Shown piece by piece: positions 26,246-34,417 of a stretch of 64,000 bases of DNA. Below the pieces are notes generated by a model. That model made no database searches, was not told the DNA's origin, and worked only from the letters and a program-made list of their open reading frames with translations. How positions within the stretch are numbered: the first letter of the stretch is position 1; every line of letters begins with the position of its first letter. Source of the DNA: Phycisphaerales bacterium UBA5793 (GTDB taxonomy: Bacteria; Planctomycetota; Phycisphaerae; Phycisphaerales; UBA5793); assembly GCA_002418285.1 (NCBI GenBank), contig DIDT01000035.1, forward strand, positions 1 through 64,000, written 5' to 3'. The position numbers and the translations under genes are program-made.

Positions 26246-26944
26246 ATGAAACGCAACGTTCCATTGCTGGTCGCCATCATTGCGGGTTTTGTGATGATCG
26301 TGGCCTACTTCATCCCCTACTCCGAATCGTGGGGCGAAATCGTACTCGTCTGGTTTGACATCATCGCCTCGATCGCGTTCATCCTCGGCGGTGGGAACCT
26401 GCTCAAGATCCAACTCAAGAAGATCTCGGAGCGCGGCCCAGGTTGGGGCTATGCCGTGATCACCGCGGCTTCGTTTCTGATCATGCTGACGATCGGACTG
26501 CTCAAAGTCGGCGTACCCCCGCACGAATCGTACATGCACATGCCCTGGTCGGGCTCTTACAACGCACCGGGCTCGCCGTTCTTGTGGCTGTATGAGTATG
26601 CCTTCAAGCCCTTGCAGGCGACGATCTTCGCCATGCTCGCTTTCTACGTCGCCTCGGCCGCATTCCGCGCGTTCCGCGCCAAGAACGTTGAGGCCTTCCT
26701 GCTGCTGGGCACGGCGTTCATCATCCTGCTTGGTCGCACCGCCGCGGGACCCTACTTGACAAACTGGTTCCCCGACTCGGTGGCTGGCCTCCGCGCTCAA
26801 CCGCTGTCTGAGTACCTCATGCAGGTCTTCAACACGGCGGGCAGCCGCGCCATCATGATCGGGATTGCACTGGGCACCGCATCGGTGTCGCTCAAGATCC
26901 TTCTGGGCATCGATCGTTCCTACCTCGGATCAGGAGACGAATGA
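26246..26944 (+). CDS. six-helix membrane protein of the cluster
   Basis: A 232-residue integral membrane protein with about six hydrophobic helices, for example 'LLVAIIAGFVMIVAYFI', 'IIASIAFILGGGNLL', 'FLIMLTIGLLKV', 'IFAMLAFYVASAAF', 'FLLLGTAFIILLG' and 'IMIGIALGTASVSLKILLG'. ATG 26246 follows AGAAGGA. No family recognised. It lies 19 bases after the DUF6754-like gene and 3 bases before the next gene, so it belongs to the same operon and probably the same complex. Confidence 0.75.
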   Translation: MKRNVPLLVAIIAGFVMIVAYFIPYSESWGEIVLVWFDIIASIAFILGGGNLLKIQLKKISERGPGWGYAVITAASFLIMLTIGLLKVGVPPHESYMHMPWSGSYNAPGSPFLWLYEYAFKPLQATIFAMLAFYVASAAFRAFRAKNVEAFLLLGTAFIILLGRTAAGPYLTNWFPDSVAGLRAQPLSEYLMQVFNTAGSRAIMIGIALGTASVSLKILLGIDRSYLGSGDE

Positions 26945-26947
26945 GCC

Positions 26948-27829
26948 ATGCTCGAGTTCTTCAAGACACTTGACCGTCGCTGGATCTTCCTGCTCATGGG
27001 CCTTGCCGTGGCAATCCCCATCCTCACCGAGGCAAAGTTTCCCGAAACACCCGGCGATCTTTCGCAGGCCGTGTTCAACGAAATCGAGAAACTCAATGAA
27101 GGCGACAAGGTGCTGCTCGCCTTTGACTTCGATCCCGGCAGCGAGGGCGAACTCGGTCCGATGGCTACCGCTTTCGTTCGCCACTGCTGCGAGAAGAAGC
27201 TTAAGATGTACTTCATGGCGCTCTGGCCCGTCGGCGAGCAGATGATCCAGCAGAGCATTGACAACATTGTCAAGGCTGACTTTTCCAAACTCGTTTACGG
27301 CGAAGACTACGTCAACCTCGGCTTCAAGGCCGGCAACGAAGGCGTCATCAAGGTCATCATCACCGATCTCGCGGTCCTCTACACGACCGATTCGTATGGC
27401 AAGGCGATTAACAGCATTCCCATGATGGACGGGATCGACAACATCCGCAAGATGGATCTGGTCATCAACGTCTCAGCCGGCTACCCGGGCACGAAGGAAT
27501 GGGTCCAGTACGCCGTGACGCGTTATCCGCAAGACATTCGCCTAGTGGGTGGATGCACGGGCGTTCAGGCCCCACTGCTTTACCCGTACATCCCCGAGCA
27601 ATTGCCAGGGTTGCTCGCCGCGATCAAGGGGGCCGCTGAGTACGAGAAACTCGTGCTTGACAAGTACGGCCACCGCGATGCCGACGGCAAGCTTGACGAA
27701 AAAGGCAAGTACCTCGAAGGGCAGCGACGCATGGGACCCCAGTTGGTCGCCCACGTGCTCATGGTCCTCCTCATTGTCGCCGGCAACATCATTTACTTCA
27801 CCGAGAAGCGGCGGGAGGGCCAGCGATGA
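26948..27829 (+). CDS. membrane-anchored alpha/beta protein of the cluster
   Basis: A 293-residue protein with one transmembrane helix near the N-terminus (~11-26), a large soluble alpha/beta domain (~40-250) and a second transmembrane helix (~266-284). The domain has Rossmann-like alternation ('GDKVLLAFDFDPGSEGELGPM', 'KLKMYFMALWPVG', 'GVIKVIITDLAVLY', 'MDLVINVSAGYPGT'). The layout (two helices flanking an alpha/beta domain) mirrors the DUF6754-like protein two genes upstream. The two could be distant relatives, but this is only a visual impression. AGGAGA lies 11 bases before the start. Function is unknown. Confidence 0.7.
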   Translation: MLEFFKTLDRRWIFLLMGLAVAIPILTEAKFPETPGDLSQAVFNEIEKLNEGDKVLLAFDFDPGSEGELGPMATAFVRHCCEKKLKMYFMALWPVGEQMIQQSIDNIVKADFSKLVYGEDYVNLGFKAGNEGVIKVIITDLAVLYTTDSYGKAINSIPMMDGIDNIRKMDLVINVSAGYPGTKEWVQYAVTRYPQDIRLVGGCTGVQAPLLYPYIPEQLPGLLAAIKGAAEYEKLVLDKYGHRDADGKLDEKGKYLEGQRRMGPQLVAHVLMVLLIVAGNIIYFTEKRREGQR

Positions 27830-28974
27830 AAAACAACAGCATGGTTTGGCTCATCGTCATGATTGTCGGCGCCGCGCTGCTCGGTCTGCGGTGGACATTG
27901 GCCTCACACGGCTTTGGCAAGGCGTACGTCAAGGTCTCGCAAGAGACGCGATACCGCATTCCGAGCACGAAAGACTATCCGACCGATGAACCGATCGACC
28001 GCTGGGTGAACAAGGCCGGCGCCGACAAACAGAACTTTGACGTCACTACCCTCCCACCCGCGAGCGTCCAGACGCGCGTCACGACCGAAGACACGACCTA
28101 CGCGGAGTATGTCAAAGCCGAAGGGCAGGGAGGCGCCAATTCGAATACGGCTCCCGGTGCGGACCGGTATGAATTCAGCCTCTCGCGCACGGTGGGCATC
28201 TGGTTTGCCGCGTTCATGACGCTGTTCGTGATGACATTTCTTGTCGGCGACAACCCGATGTACAAGGTTGCGGAGTCGATCTTCATCGGTGTGTCCGCCG
28301 GATACTGGATGGTCGTCGGCTTCTGGACGACGCTGGTGCCGAACCTCTTCGCCAAGATCTGGCCCAGCATCATCCGCGACTGGGCGATGCCCGGCCTGAG
28401 TTCGTACGGCACCCATGAGTGGCTGTACCTGATTCCGCTGATTCTCGGCATCATGCTGCTGTGGCGGCTGGCACCCAAGGGTGGCTGGATCAGCCGCTGG
28501 CCCATGGCCTTCATCATCGGCGTATTCTGCGGCTTGCGCCTCATCACCTTCCTCGCCGCTGACTTTGTCAGCCAGATTCGCTCAGGAATCATCCCGCTCT
28601 GGGTCAAAGTGCCTCAACTGGCTGCCGACGGCACGGTGCTGCACGACGCAGCGGGGAACGTGGTCACCGGATTCAGCTTCTGGGATTCACTGCGCAACGT
28701 CTTCCTCGTCGTCGGCGTGCTGACGTGCCTCGTCTACTTCTTCTTCTCGATTGAACACAAGGGCGTTGTCGGCAAGACCGCTCGCGTCGGAATCTGGTTC
28801 CTGATGATCACCTTCGGTGCAGCCTTCGGCTACACCGTCATGGGCCGCATCGCGCTGCTCGCCATTCGCTTCGAGTTCCTCTTTGACGACTGGCTCTGGC
28901 TCATCGACCCGAAGATGCACCACACCATCGTGGCGCCCACCTCGATGATCTTGCCATTCTTCGGACTCGGCTGA
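27826..28974 (+). CDS. polytopic membrane protein, last gene of the cluster
   Basis: A 382-residue integral membrane protein. The ATG overlaps the previous stop (ATGA) and is served by GGAGGG six bases upstream. One N-terminal helix is followed by a polar loop of ~90 residues, then six or seven more helices ('FAAFMTLFVMTFLVG', 'WMVVGFWTTLVPNLF', 'LIPLILGIMLLWRL', 'VFLVVGVLTCLVYFFF', 'WFLMITFGAAFGYTVMG'). No transporter signature was recognised. The operon terminator follows 55 bases downstream. Confidence 0.75.
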   Translation: MKNNSMVWLIVMIVGAALLGLRWTLASHGFGKAYVKVSQETRYRIPSTKDYPTDEPIDRWVNKAGADKQNFDVTTLPPASVQTRVTTEDTTYAEYVKAEGQGGANSNTAPGADRYEFSLSRTVGIWFAAFMTLFVMTFLVGDNPMYKVAESIFIGVSAGYWMVVGFWTTLVPNLFAKIWPSIIRDWAMPGLSSYGTHEWLYLIPLILGIMLLWRLAPKGGWISRWPMAFIIGVFCGLRLITFLAADFVSQIRSGIIPLWVKVPQLAADGTVLHDAAGNVVTGFSFWDSLRNVFLVVGVLTCLVYFFFSIEHKGVVGKTARVGIWFLMITFGAAFGYTVMGRIALLAIRFEFLFDDWLWLIDPKMHHTIVAPTSMILPFFGLG

Positions 28975-29028
28975 CCAACCGCCGATCCGCGGCAAGGGAC
29001 CGCCCTTGCAAGACGAATTGTCTCGCCG

Positions 29029-29064
29029 ATCAGTCGCCCCCCAAGGGCGACTGATGTCTTTTTC
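29029..29064 (+). terminator. intrinsic terminator of the six-gene cluster
   Basis: A perfect 11-bp stem ATCAGTCGCCC/GGGCGACTGAT (29029-29039 with 29045-29055) closes a 5-base loop and is followed by GTCTTTTTC. This is one of the strongest rho-independent terminators in the window and marks the 3' end of the ATPase/membrane-protein operon. Confidence 0.92.
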
Positions 29065-29121
29065 TGCAAGTCTCCCACCCTGTTTTGGGTCCTTTTGGAT
29101 CGGAAGACACTCGATTTTCGT

Positions 29122-29127
29122 TACAAT
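29122..29127 (+). promoter_or_regulatory. -10-like hexamer TACAAT before the kelch gene
   Basis: TACAAT, a 5-of-6 match, lies 51 bases before the ATG at 29179 and just after the upstream operon's terminator. The nearest -35-like bases (TTGGAT, ending 29100) are too far at 21 bases. Confidence 0.35.
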
Positions 29128-29178
29128 GGCTTGCGCTCAGTTGTCGCGATAGCGGCCCGGCACCCAAAGGAGACGGTA

Positions 29179-31332
29179 ATGCACACCACACTTACATTCC
29201 ACCGACTGAGCTTCGTTCTCTTCATACTTGTCATGCTCTGGATTGATCGAACCGCTGCGCTCGCCCAGCCGGGCGGAGATTGTCGAGCGTGGCAGAAGGT
29301 GAGCCTCGTGAAACCCAGCATCCGTTCCGGCCATGCAATGGCGTACGACACTGTTCGAGGAGTGACCGTCCTCTTCGGTGGAGGAGACGAATGCGGCTTC
29401 AGCGGAGAGACGTGGGAGTGGGATGGACTCAACTGGTCGCTCGTGAGTGAGACGGGACCCAGTCCTCGGGCAGATCACTGCATGGCGTTTGACAGCAGTC
29501 GTGGAGTGACCGTCCTCTTTGGCGGAGGAGATTTCAATATCTCAAATGGAGAGACTTGGGAGTGGGACGGCAGAGACTGGCGCCTTGCCTCTACGGAGGG
29601 ACCACGACCCAGAAAGGGTGCCGCAATCGCCTATGACTCAACCCGCAGTGTTTGTGTTCTCGTTGGAGGGAGAGGTGGTTCCAGCTATTTGAACGACATG
29701 TGGGAGTGGGACGGAACAAGTTGGGCTCAAGTCGTACAAAACGGTCCCGAGGCGCGATCCGAACACAGTATGGCGTATGACATCAATCGTCATCGGCTGG
29801 TTCTCCATGGAGGACGTTACCAATCTGGCCTATTGGATGATACGTGGGAGTGGGATGGTCTCACCTGGCTTCGGCTCGCCGCCGGAGTTCTCTTCCGCGA
29901 AGAGACAGCCATGGTCTACGACAGCGGCCGCGGCGTCTGCGTCACCATGGGTGGTGGCCACGACGTACCACCCGGGAGCTTCAGCGGCACCTGGGAATGG
30001 AATGGAATCGAGTGGACGCTCGTCGCCTCGGGCGACCCCGGCGCGAGGTGCGCTCACGCCATGGCGTACGATGTTCGCCGCGGCGTCACAGTTCTCTTCG
30101 GTGGAACCTACAGGTATTGGGCTGACGATAGCGACACGTGGGAGTGGGGTGGTTCAACGTGGGTGCCGGCTCAGGTTGTGCCTCGCTCGGATCACGCGTT
30201 GGTGTACGACGAAAGCCGAGGCGTCCTGGTGATGTTTGGCGGAACCTCGGAAGCTAGTGGTCACATGCTGCATGACACGTGGGAGTGGGACGGGATCGAA
30301 TGGCGTCTCGCGAGTCTGTCCGGGCCTTCTGCGCGCGTCGCGCACGCAATGGCGTATGACAGCGCACGGGGCGTAACCGTTCTGTTTGGTGGCGGCAACT
30401 ACCTCGATGACACATGGGAGTGGGACGGTAGCGAATGGCGCCTTGCCGCGACAGGAGGCCCTCCTGGACGAAGGGAACATGCGATGGCCTTCGACAGCGA
30501 GCGAGGTGTCACGGTGCTCTTTGGGGGCAAACTGAACTTTCGTGACTATGCGAACGACACTTGGAAATGGGACGGTTCCACTTGGCGACAAGTCGCATCA
30601 TCCGGTCCTGAGCCCCGCGGTGAACACGCGATGGCTTATGACGCCCATCGCGGCGTAACCGTCCTCTTCGGAGGTCGAATCGTTTTTGAGCCGAGTTTCG
30701 GCGGCACCTGGGAATGGGACGGCTCCGGATGGGAATACGTGGCGACGGCAGGTCCGTCTGCGCGAAGCGAACTTGCCATGGCATTTGATTCGACGAGAGG
30801 GAAGGCCGTGCTTTTTGGCGGATCTGGCGCACCTCGCCCGACTGAGACGTGGGAGCGCAAAACCGGCGATTGGGTTCAGGTCGCAGAGCTGGGCCCGCCA
30901 GGGCGGCTTGGTAGCGCGATGGCATACGACGGTTTGCGCCACCAGATTGTGCTCTTTGGCGGGATTGACGGCACGAACAAGAGCGAGACTTGGATTCTCC
31001 CGTCGTATGCCAAGCCAAGCCTGACTCTCACAACCTCCTGCCCCAACTCCGGCCCCGCGCAACTCCAATGGACCTGCGCCACCCCGAATCGGTCCATCGG
31101 GCTGCTCTTCGCCTACTCGACCGGCAGTTTCGTTGTCCCCAACGGCCAGCCGTGTGCGGGGACGCAACTCGGCCTGGGCGGATCGGGGTTGCGACTCGTC
31201 GCTACGCGACTTTCCGACACGCAGGGCGCCGGTTCGTTCCAGGCGCAGGCCCCGGCCGGCGCGTGCGGCCATTACATTCAATTGATCGATGCCACGAGGT
31301 GCGCAACCAGTGAGGTAGCTCGATTCGAGTAG
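29179..31332 (+). CDS. exported 12-repeat kelch/galactose-oxidase-like propeller protein
   Basis: A 717-residue exported protein. AAAGGAGA precedes ATG 29179, and a signal peptide ends at ALAQ (residue 30). Residues ~45-609 hold twelve tandem ~47-residue blades of the form R-x-x-HAMAYD-x-x-RGVTVLFGG ... TWEWDG-x-x-W-x-x-V/A. They are unusually alike at the DNA level too. Twelve blades would make two six-bladed propellers or one irregular array. The final ~105 residues, with paired cysteines and an ending like 'YIQLIDATRCATSEVARF', are the C-terminal module seen in two other proteins here. No galactose-oxidase copper ligands were identified. Recognition or adhesion is more likely than catalysis. 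Confidence 0.82.
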   Translation: MHTTLTFHRLSFVLFILVMLWIDRTAALAQPGGDCRAWQKVSLVKPSIRSGHAMAYDTVRGVTVLFGGGDECGFSGETWEWDGLNWSLVSETGPSPRADHCMAFDSSRGVTVLFGGGDFNISNGETWEWDGRDWRLASTEGPRPRKGAAIAYDSTRSVCVLVGGRGGSSYLNDMWEWDGTSWAQVVQNGPEARSEHSMAYDINRHRLVLHGGRYQSGLLDDTWEWDGLTWLRLAAGVLFREETAMVYDSGRGVCVTMGGGHDVPPGSFSGTWEWNGIEWTLVASGDPGARCAHAMAYDVRRGVTVLFGGTYRYWADDSDTWEWGGSTWVPAQVVPRSDHALVYDESRGVLVMFGGTSEASGHMLHDTWEWDGIEWRLASLSGPSARVAHAMAYDSARGVTVLFGGGNYLDDTWEWDGSEWRLAATGGPPGRREHAMAFDSERGVTVLFGGKLNFRDYANDTWKWDGSTWRQVASSGPEPRGEHAMAYDAHRGVTVLFGGRIVFEPSFGGTWEWDGSGWEYVATAGPSARSELAMAFDSTRGKAVLFGGSGAPRPTETWERKTGDWVQVAELGPPGRLGSAMAYDGLRHQIVLFGGIDGTNKSETWILPSYAKPSLTLTTSCPNSGPAQLQWTCATPNRSIGLLFAYSTGSFVVPNGQPCAGTQLGLGGSGLRLVATRLSDTQGAGSFQAQAPAGACGHYIQLIDATRCATSEVARFE
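29311..31004 (+). repeat. tandem kelch-blade repeats (12 copies)
   Basis: Twelve in-frame repeats of about 140 bases share near-identical cores encoding TWEWDG and RGVTVLFGG. Blades 5 and 7-8 vary in length, and blades 11-12 are the most diverged (WER and WIL replace WEWDG). The similarity between non-adjacent copies suggests recent duplication or gene conversion. Confidence 0.85.
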
Positions 31333-31398
31333 TCTGGACTGAGCCGGGTCTCAGTGTCCTGTCTGGTTCGCGGCAGAACCACGGATTGGCGAGCAATC

Positions 31399-32718
31399 TC
31401 AGCCGCGCACCTTCATCACCAGCAGCGTCTGATCGTCGGCCGGCTGCAGACCGCGTTCGTGCTCGCGCAGAGCTTTCGTGATTGACTCGACGACACAAGC
31501 GGGTTCGCCGGAACAATGATGCAGCGCGTTGTCGAGTCGCGCCATTCCAAACATCTCGCGCCTCGCGTTGAACGACTCGATCACGCCGTCAGTGTAGAGC
31601 ACCAGCGTGTCGCCGATCTCGAGCTGCACCTCAGTCACGGCGAGGCGCAATTCAGGCTCGATCCCCAGCGGCAGGCCAGCATCGATATGCAGCGCCGTTA
31701 CGGGCGATTCCGGCCCGGGCTTCTTGAGTCGCGGCGGGTAGTGTCCCGCCGAGGCAAATCGCGCCACTCGTGTCATGGGGTCATAACACATGCACAGCGC
31801 CGTCACAAATGTGCGGTCAATCCCCTTGCACAGGATCTGCTCGTTGAGATGTTCGAGCACTGCGTTCGGCTTCGTGTCAGCCGACTCCGGATACGCGTGC
31901 ACTATCGACTGCATCATCGCCATGATGACCGCGGCCCGCGCGCCGTGCCCTGCGACATCGGCGATGATCGCCCCCCACGGGCACGGCCCTTCGGCCTGGC
32001 AGGCTTCGTCGCCCAGTTTCGTGAAGTCGTAGTAATCGCCTCCCGCCTGTTCACAAGGCTGGTAGTGCGTGACGATGTCGATATGGGGAATGTCGGGCAA
32101 GTGGCTGGGCAAAAGCGATCGCTGCAACTCGGCGACTTCGTGCAACTGCGCCGTGATTCGGGCGTTGAGTTCCTCGACCTTGCGCGCCGTGACCATGTTG
32201 CGCGTCGCCTGGCCAAGGAGGTTGCTCACCAGAACCATGAGTTCCACTTCCGCAGGTGTGAAGCCGTCGGAACTTCGCCGAAAAAGAAAGTTCCAGTTCA
32301 AAGCCTCGCCCCCGTCAAAGAGCGGCATGGCGAGGCAGGAGCCAAACTCCGCCACTTCATCGCCGAGAGCCGGATCGTTGCGGAGATAAAGACTGGTAAA
32401 GACGCGTGGGCGCGGCGTGTAGATTGCCTCGCCGATCAGTCCGCCGGTGTAGGTTTCCAGGCTCGCCCAGTCGCGCCATGGATTGACGGGATCTCGCGTT
32501 GCTCGGGCGCTGAGCATGCGCCGCGTGACTTTGTAGCGTCCTGGCGGCAACGTGCGCACGGAGACGGAAACAAGCGCGTCAAACGGCATGAAGTAGCGGA
32601 TACCGCGGCCTGCGTGGAGGCCGACCTCCGCTGGATCATCCGTCTTGCTGATGGCCAGCAAGCACTCGATAAGTCCCTCGAGGCGAGAAGATTCGCTTAG
32701 AGTTGGCGTGGTGCTCAT
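31399..32718 (-). CDS. SpoIIE/RsbU-type PP2C phosphatase with GAF-like sensor
   Basis: A 439-residue cytosolic protein. The N-terminal ~190 residues form a GAF-like sensor. A short coiled linker (~190-205) leads to the catalytic domain starting 'ELQRSLLPSHLPDIP'. PP2C metal-binding aspartates lie in AGGDYYDF, IADVAGHGARAAV and LYTDGVIES. Such enzymes dephosphorylate anti-anti-sigma (STAS) proteins and so switch alternative sigma factors or other partners. No STAS or anti-sigma kinase gene is adjacent. The gene has no Shine-Dalgarno; TACCAT lies 9 bases before its ATG. It is downstream of rpmI-rplT on the same strand, separated by 87 bases. Confidence 0.9.
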   Translation of the reverse strand: MSTTPTLSESSRLEGLIECLLAISKTDDPAEVGLHAGRGIRYFMPFDALVSVSVRTLPPGRYKVTRRMLSARATRDPVNPWRDWASLETYTGGLIGEAIYTPRPRVFTSLYLRNDPALGDEVAEFGSCLAMPLFDGGEALNWNFLFRRSSDGFTPAEVELMVLVSNLLGQATRNMVTARKVEELNARITAQLHEVAELQRSLLPSHLPDIPHIDIVTHYQPCEQAGGDYYDFTKLGDEACQAEGPCPWGAIIADVAGHGARAAVIMAMMQSIVHAYPESADTKPNAVLEHLNEQILCKGIDRTFVTALCMCYDPMTRVARFASAGHYPPRLKKPGPESPVTALHIDAGLPLGIEPELRLAVTEVQLEIGDTLVLYTDGVIESFNARREMFGMARLDNALHHCSGEPACVVESITKALREHERGLQPADDQTLLVMKVRG

Positions 32719-32805
32719 CTCGCCTCGATGGTAGGGCGCGCATGGAAAATCATGCCGATCAGTCGGTCATTCGAGAGAGAATTCTGGGCTCGATCCGCCG
32801 CGAAA

Positions 32806-33180
32806 TCAGGCCTTCGCCAATGTCGCCGTCGAAGACGCCTTGGCCAGCTCGCAGATCTGGTCGAAGGCCTTGGGGTCTTCGATGGCGATCTGGCTGAGCA
32901 TCTTGCGATTGAGCAGGATGCCGGCGAGTTGGGCACCGTTGATGAACTGGCTGTACCGCAGGCCGCGCATCTTGCACGCGGCGGAGATGCGGGTAATCCA
33001 CAGCCGGCGGAAGTCCCGCTTGCGGGCGCGACGGTCACGACGGGCAAACACGCCGGCGCGGGTCAGCGCGTTCTTGGCCTGCTGCTTATGGCGAGATTTG
33101 GTTCCGTAGTAGCCGCGGGCTTCGCGAAGAATTCGCTTGCGGGCACGGTTGCGGGCAGCGCCCTTGCGTGTACGAGGCAT
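32806..33180 (-). CDS. rplT: 50S ribosomal protein L20
   Basis: A 124-residue basic protein with the L20 signature from MPRTRKGAARNRARKRILRE through 'GYYGTKSRHKQQAKNAL' to 'LWITRISAACKMRGLRYSQFINGAQLAGILLNRKMLSQIA'. It binds 23S rRNA early in large-subunit assembly. AAGGAG precedes the ATG by 8 bases. It follows rpmI by 130 bases as usual. The canonical upstream infC is absent. Confidence 0.97.
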   Translation of the reverse strand: MPRTRKGAARNRARKRILREARGYYGTKSRHKQQAKNALTRAGVFARRDRRARKRDFRRLWITRISAACKMRGLRYSQFINGAQLAGILLNRKMLSQIAIEDPKAFDQICELAKASSTATLAKA

Positions 33181-33310
33181 CGACTCAACTCCTTGGGCAA
33201 GTACGGGGGCCTGACTCGTTGCCTCGCGTATCGAGGCTGTTGCGATTCAGACTCTTGTTGTCCCGGCTCACACCGACTGTGTGTTCCTTCAACTCTCCGA
33301 TCGAAACCAA

Positions 33311-33562
33311 TCAGGACTCAACCGTAACCACGTTACCCTCGCCGTCGCGCACCTTGTCGGGACGGATGCGGAAGTTGAGCAGCTTGCGAAGGCGCTTGCG
33401 CTCCACTTCCTTGACGGTCGTCGACAAGCGCAACTGGCGGTTCTGGGCACTGTTGTGCAGGCTCTTGCGGTGGCGCTGGCCGACCTTGGCGTGCTTGACC
33501 TTACCATTGCGGGTGACCGTCACTCGCTTTTGAAGTCCCTTGTGGGGCCGAAATCCATGCAT
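33311..33562 (-). CDS. rpmI: 50S ribosomal protein L35, C-terminally extended
   Basis: An 83-residue basic protein. The core 'HKGLQKRVTVTRNGKVKHAKVGQRH' followed by 'VERKRLRKLL' matches bL35. It is about 17-20 residues longer than the usual 64-66, with an acidic-ended C-terminal tail 'RPDKVRDGEGNVVTVES'. GGAG lies nine bases before the ATG. infC, normally immediately upstream, is missing: a Clp-N-type gene lies there on the other strand. Confidence 0.93.
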   Translation of the reverse strand: MHGFRPHKGLQKRVTVTRNGKVKHAKVGQRHRKSLHNSAQNRQLRLSTTVKEVERKRLRKLLNFRIRPDKVRDGEGNVVTVES

Positions 33563-33754
33563 GACCGTACTCCGAGCCAGCGGCTGGTGATCTGATTTGA
33601 GACCCCAAGGCTAGGCCGAAAGCGGGCGGAGTCAATGGCTTGGCGGGGCGGTTTGCCGGCCGGAGCCGGACGAAGATCCATTGGCAAACCACCCGACTTG
33701 GGGAGGGTCACCCTCCCTACAGTCAGGCGACCTTGCATTTCCGGAGGCTCCCCC

Positions 33755-34391
33755 ATGTTCGAGCGATTCACCGACAGGTGCCGGAAGGTGATGGCTTTGG
33801 CCAACCAGCAGTCCCTGAGATGGCAGCACGAGTACATCGGGACAGAGCACCTTTTGTTCGCGCTGGTTGAAGAGGGGTCGGGCACCGGAGTGACCGCCCT
33901 GAAGAATCTGGGTGTGGATATCGAAGCCCTGAAGGCCGAAATCGAACGCGTTATCAGAGTCGGAACGGGCGACGCGACGGTCAGCAAACTCCCCCAGACG
34001 CCCCGCGCCAAAAAAAGTAATTGAGTGCGCGATCGTCGAAGCACGACGACTGGACTGCAACTACATCGGCACGGAGCACCTGCTTCTTGGACTGATCGCC
34101 GAAGGCGACGGCGTTGCCGCGCAGGTTCTCAGCACATTCGGCGTCGAACTGGATGTCTCGCGGGTGGAAATCAGGCGATTGCTCGAGGCAATCAGCACAC
34201 CCGAAGGCGAGAGCCTCCGACTCTTCCGCATTCTCCACGCGACTGAGTCGTTCTGGGTGGAATCGATGGACGCGAAAGCTGCGGTCGATGTTTGGAAGCG
34301 TCACTACTGGAAGGTGCCGCCCGGTATGGAGCGTGCGATGCCGCACCCGGATTCGATCGAACAGGTTTCCGACGGTCCCGTCTGGCGCTAG
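33755..34391 (+). pseudogene. Clp-N (ClpC N-domain) protein gene with one-base shift
   Basis: GGAGG precedes ATG 33755. The first frame encodes 89 residues of a Clp N-terminal repeat ('MFERFTDRCRKVMALANQQSLRWQHEYIGTEH'-type) and stops at 34022-34024. The second Clp repeat (IECAIVEARRLDCNYIGTEHLLLGLIAEGDG) continues seamlessly in the +1 frame to a stop at 34389-34391. The two join at AAAAAAA, 34010-34016; one A fewer restores a 211-residue protein reading RAKKVIECAIVEARRL, the usual ClpC junction. No AAA ATPase module follows, so the intact protein would be a stand-alone ClpC N-domain adaptor-like protein. The shift may be a true mutation, an assembly error or a slippage site. Confidence 0.8.
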
Positions 34392-34417
34392 CGCGGCATG
34401 GCGTTTCGTTGCCAGAC

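Noticed and set aside
31516..32700. A 394-codon plus-strand frame opposite the SpoIIE-type phosphatase
   Set aside because: Antisense shadow with arginine/histidine-rich composition; the minus-strand product has all PP2C motifs.
34010..34020. A programmed -1 ribosomal frameshift in the A7 run
   Set aside because: The needed shift is +1 (or -2). A -1 slip would enter the wrong frame, and no downstream pseudoknot was seen.
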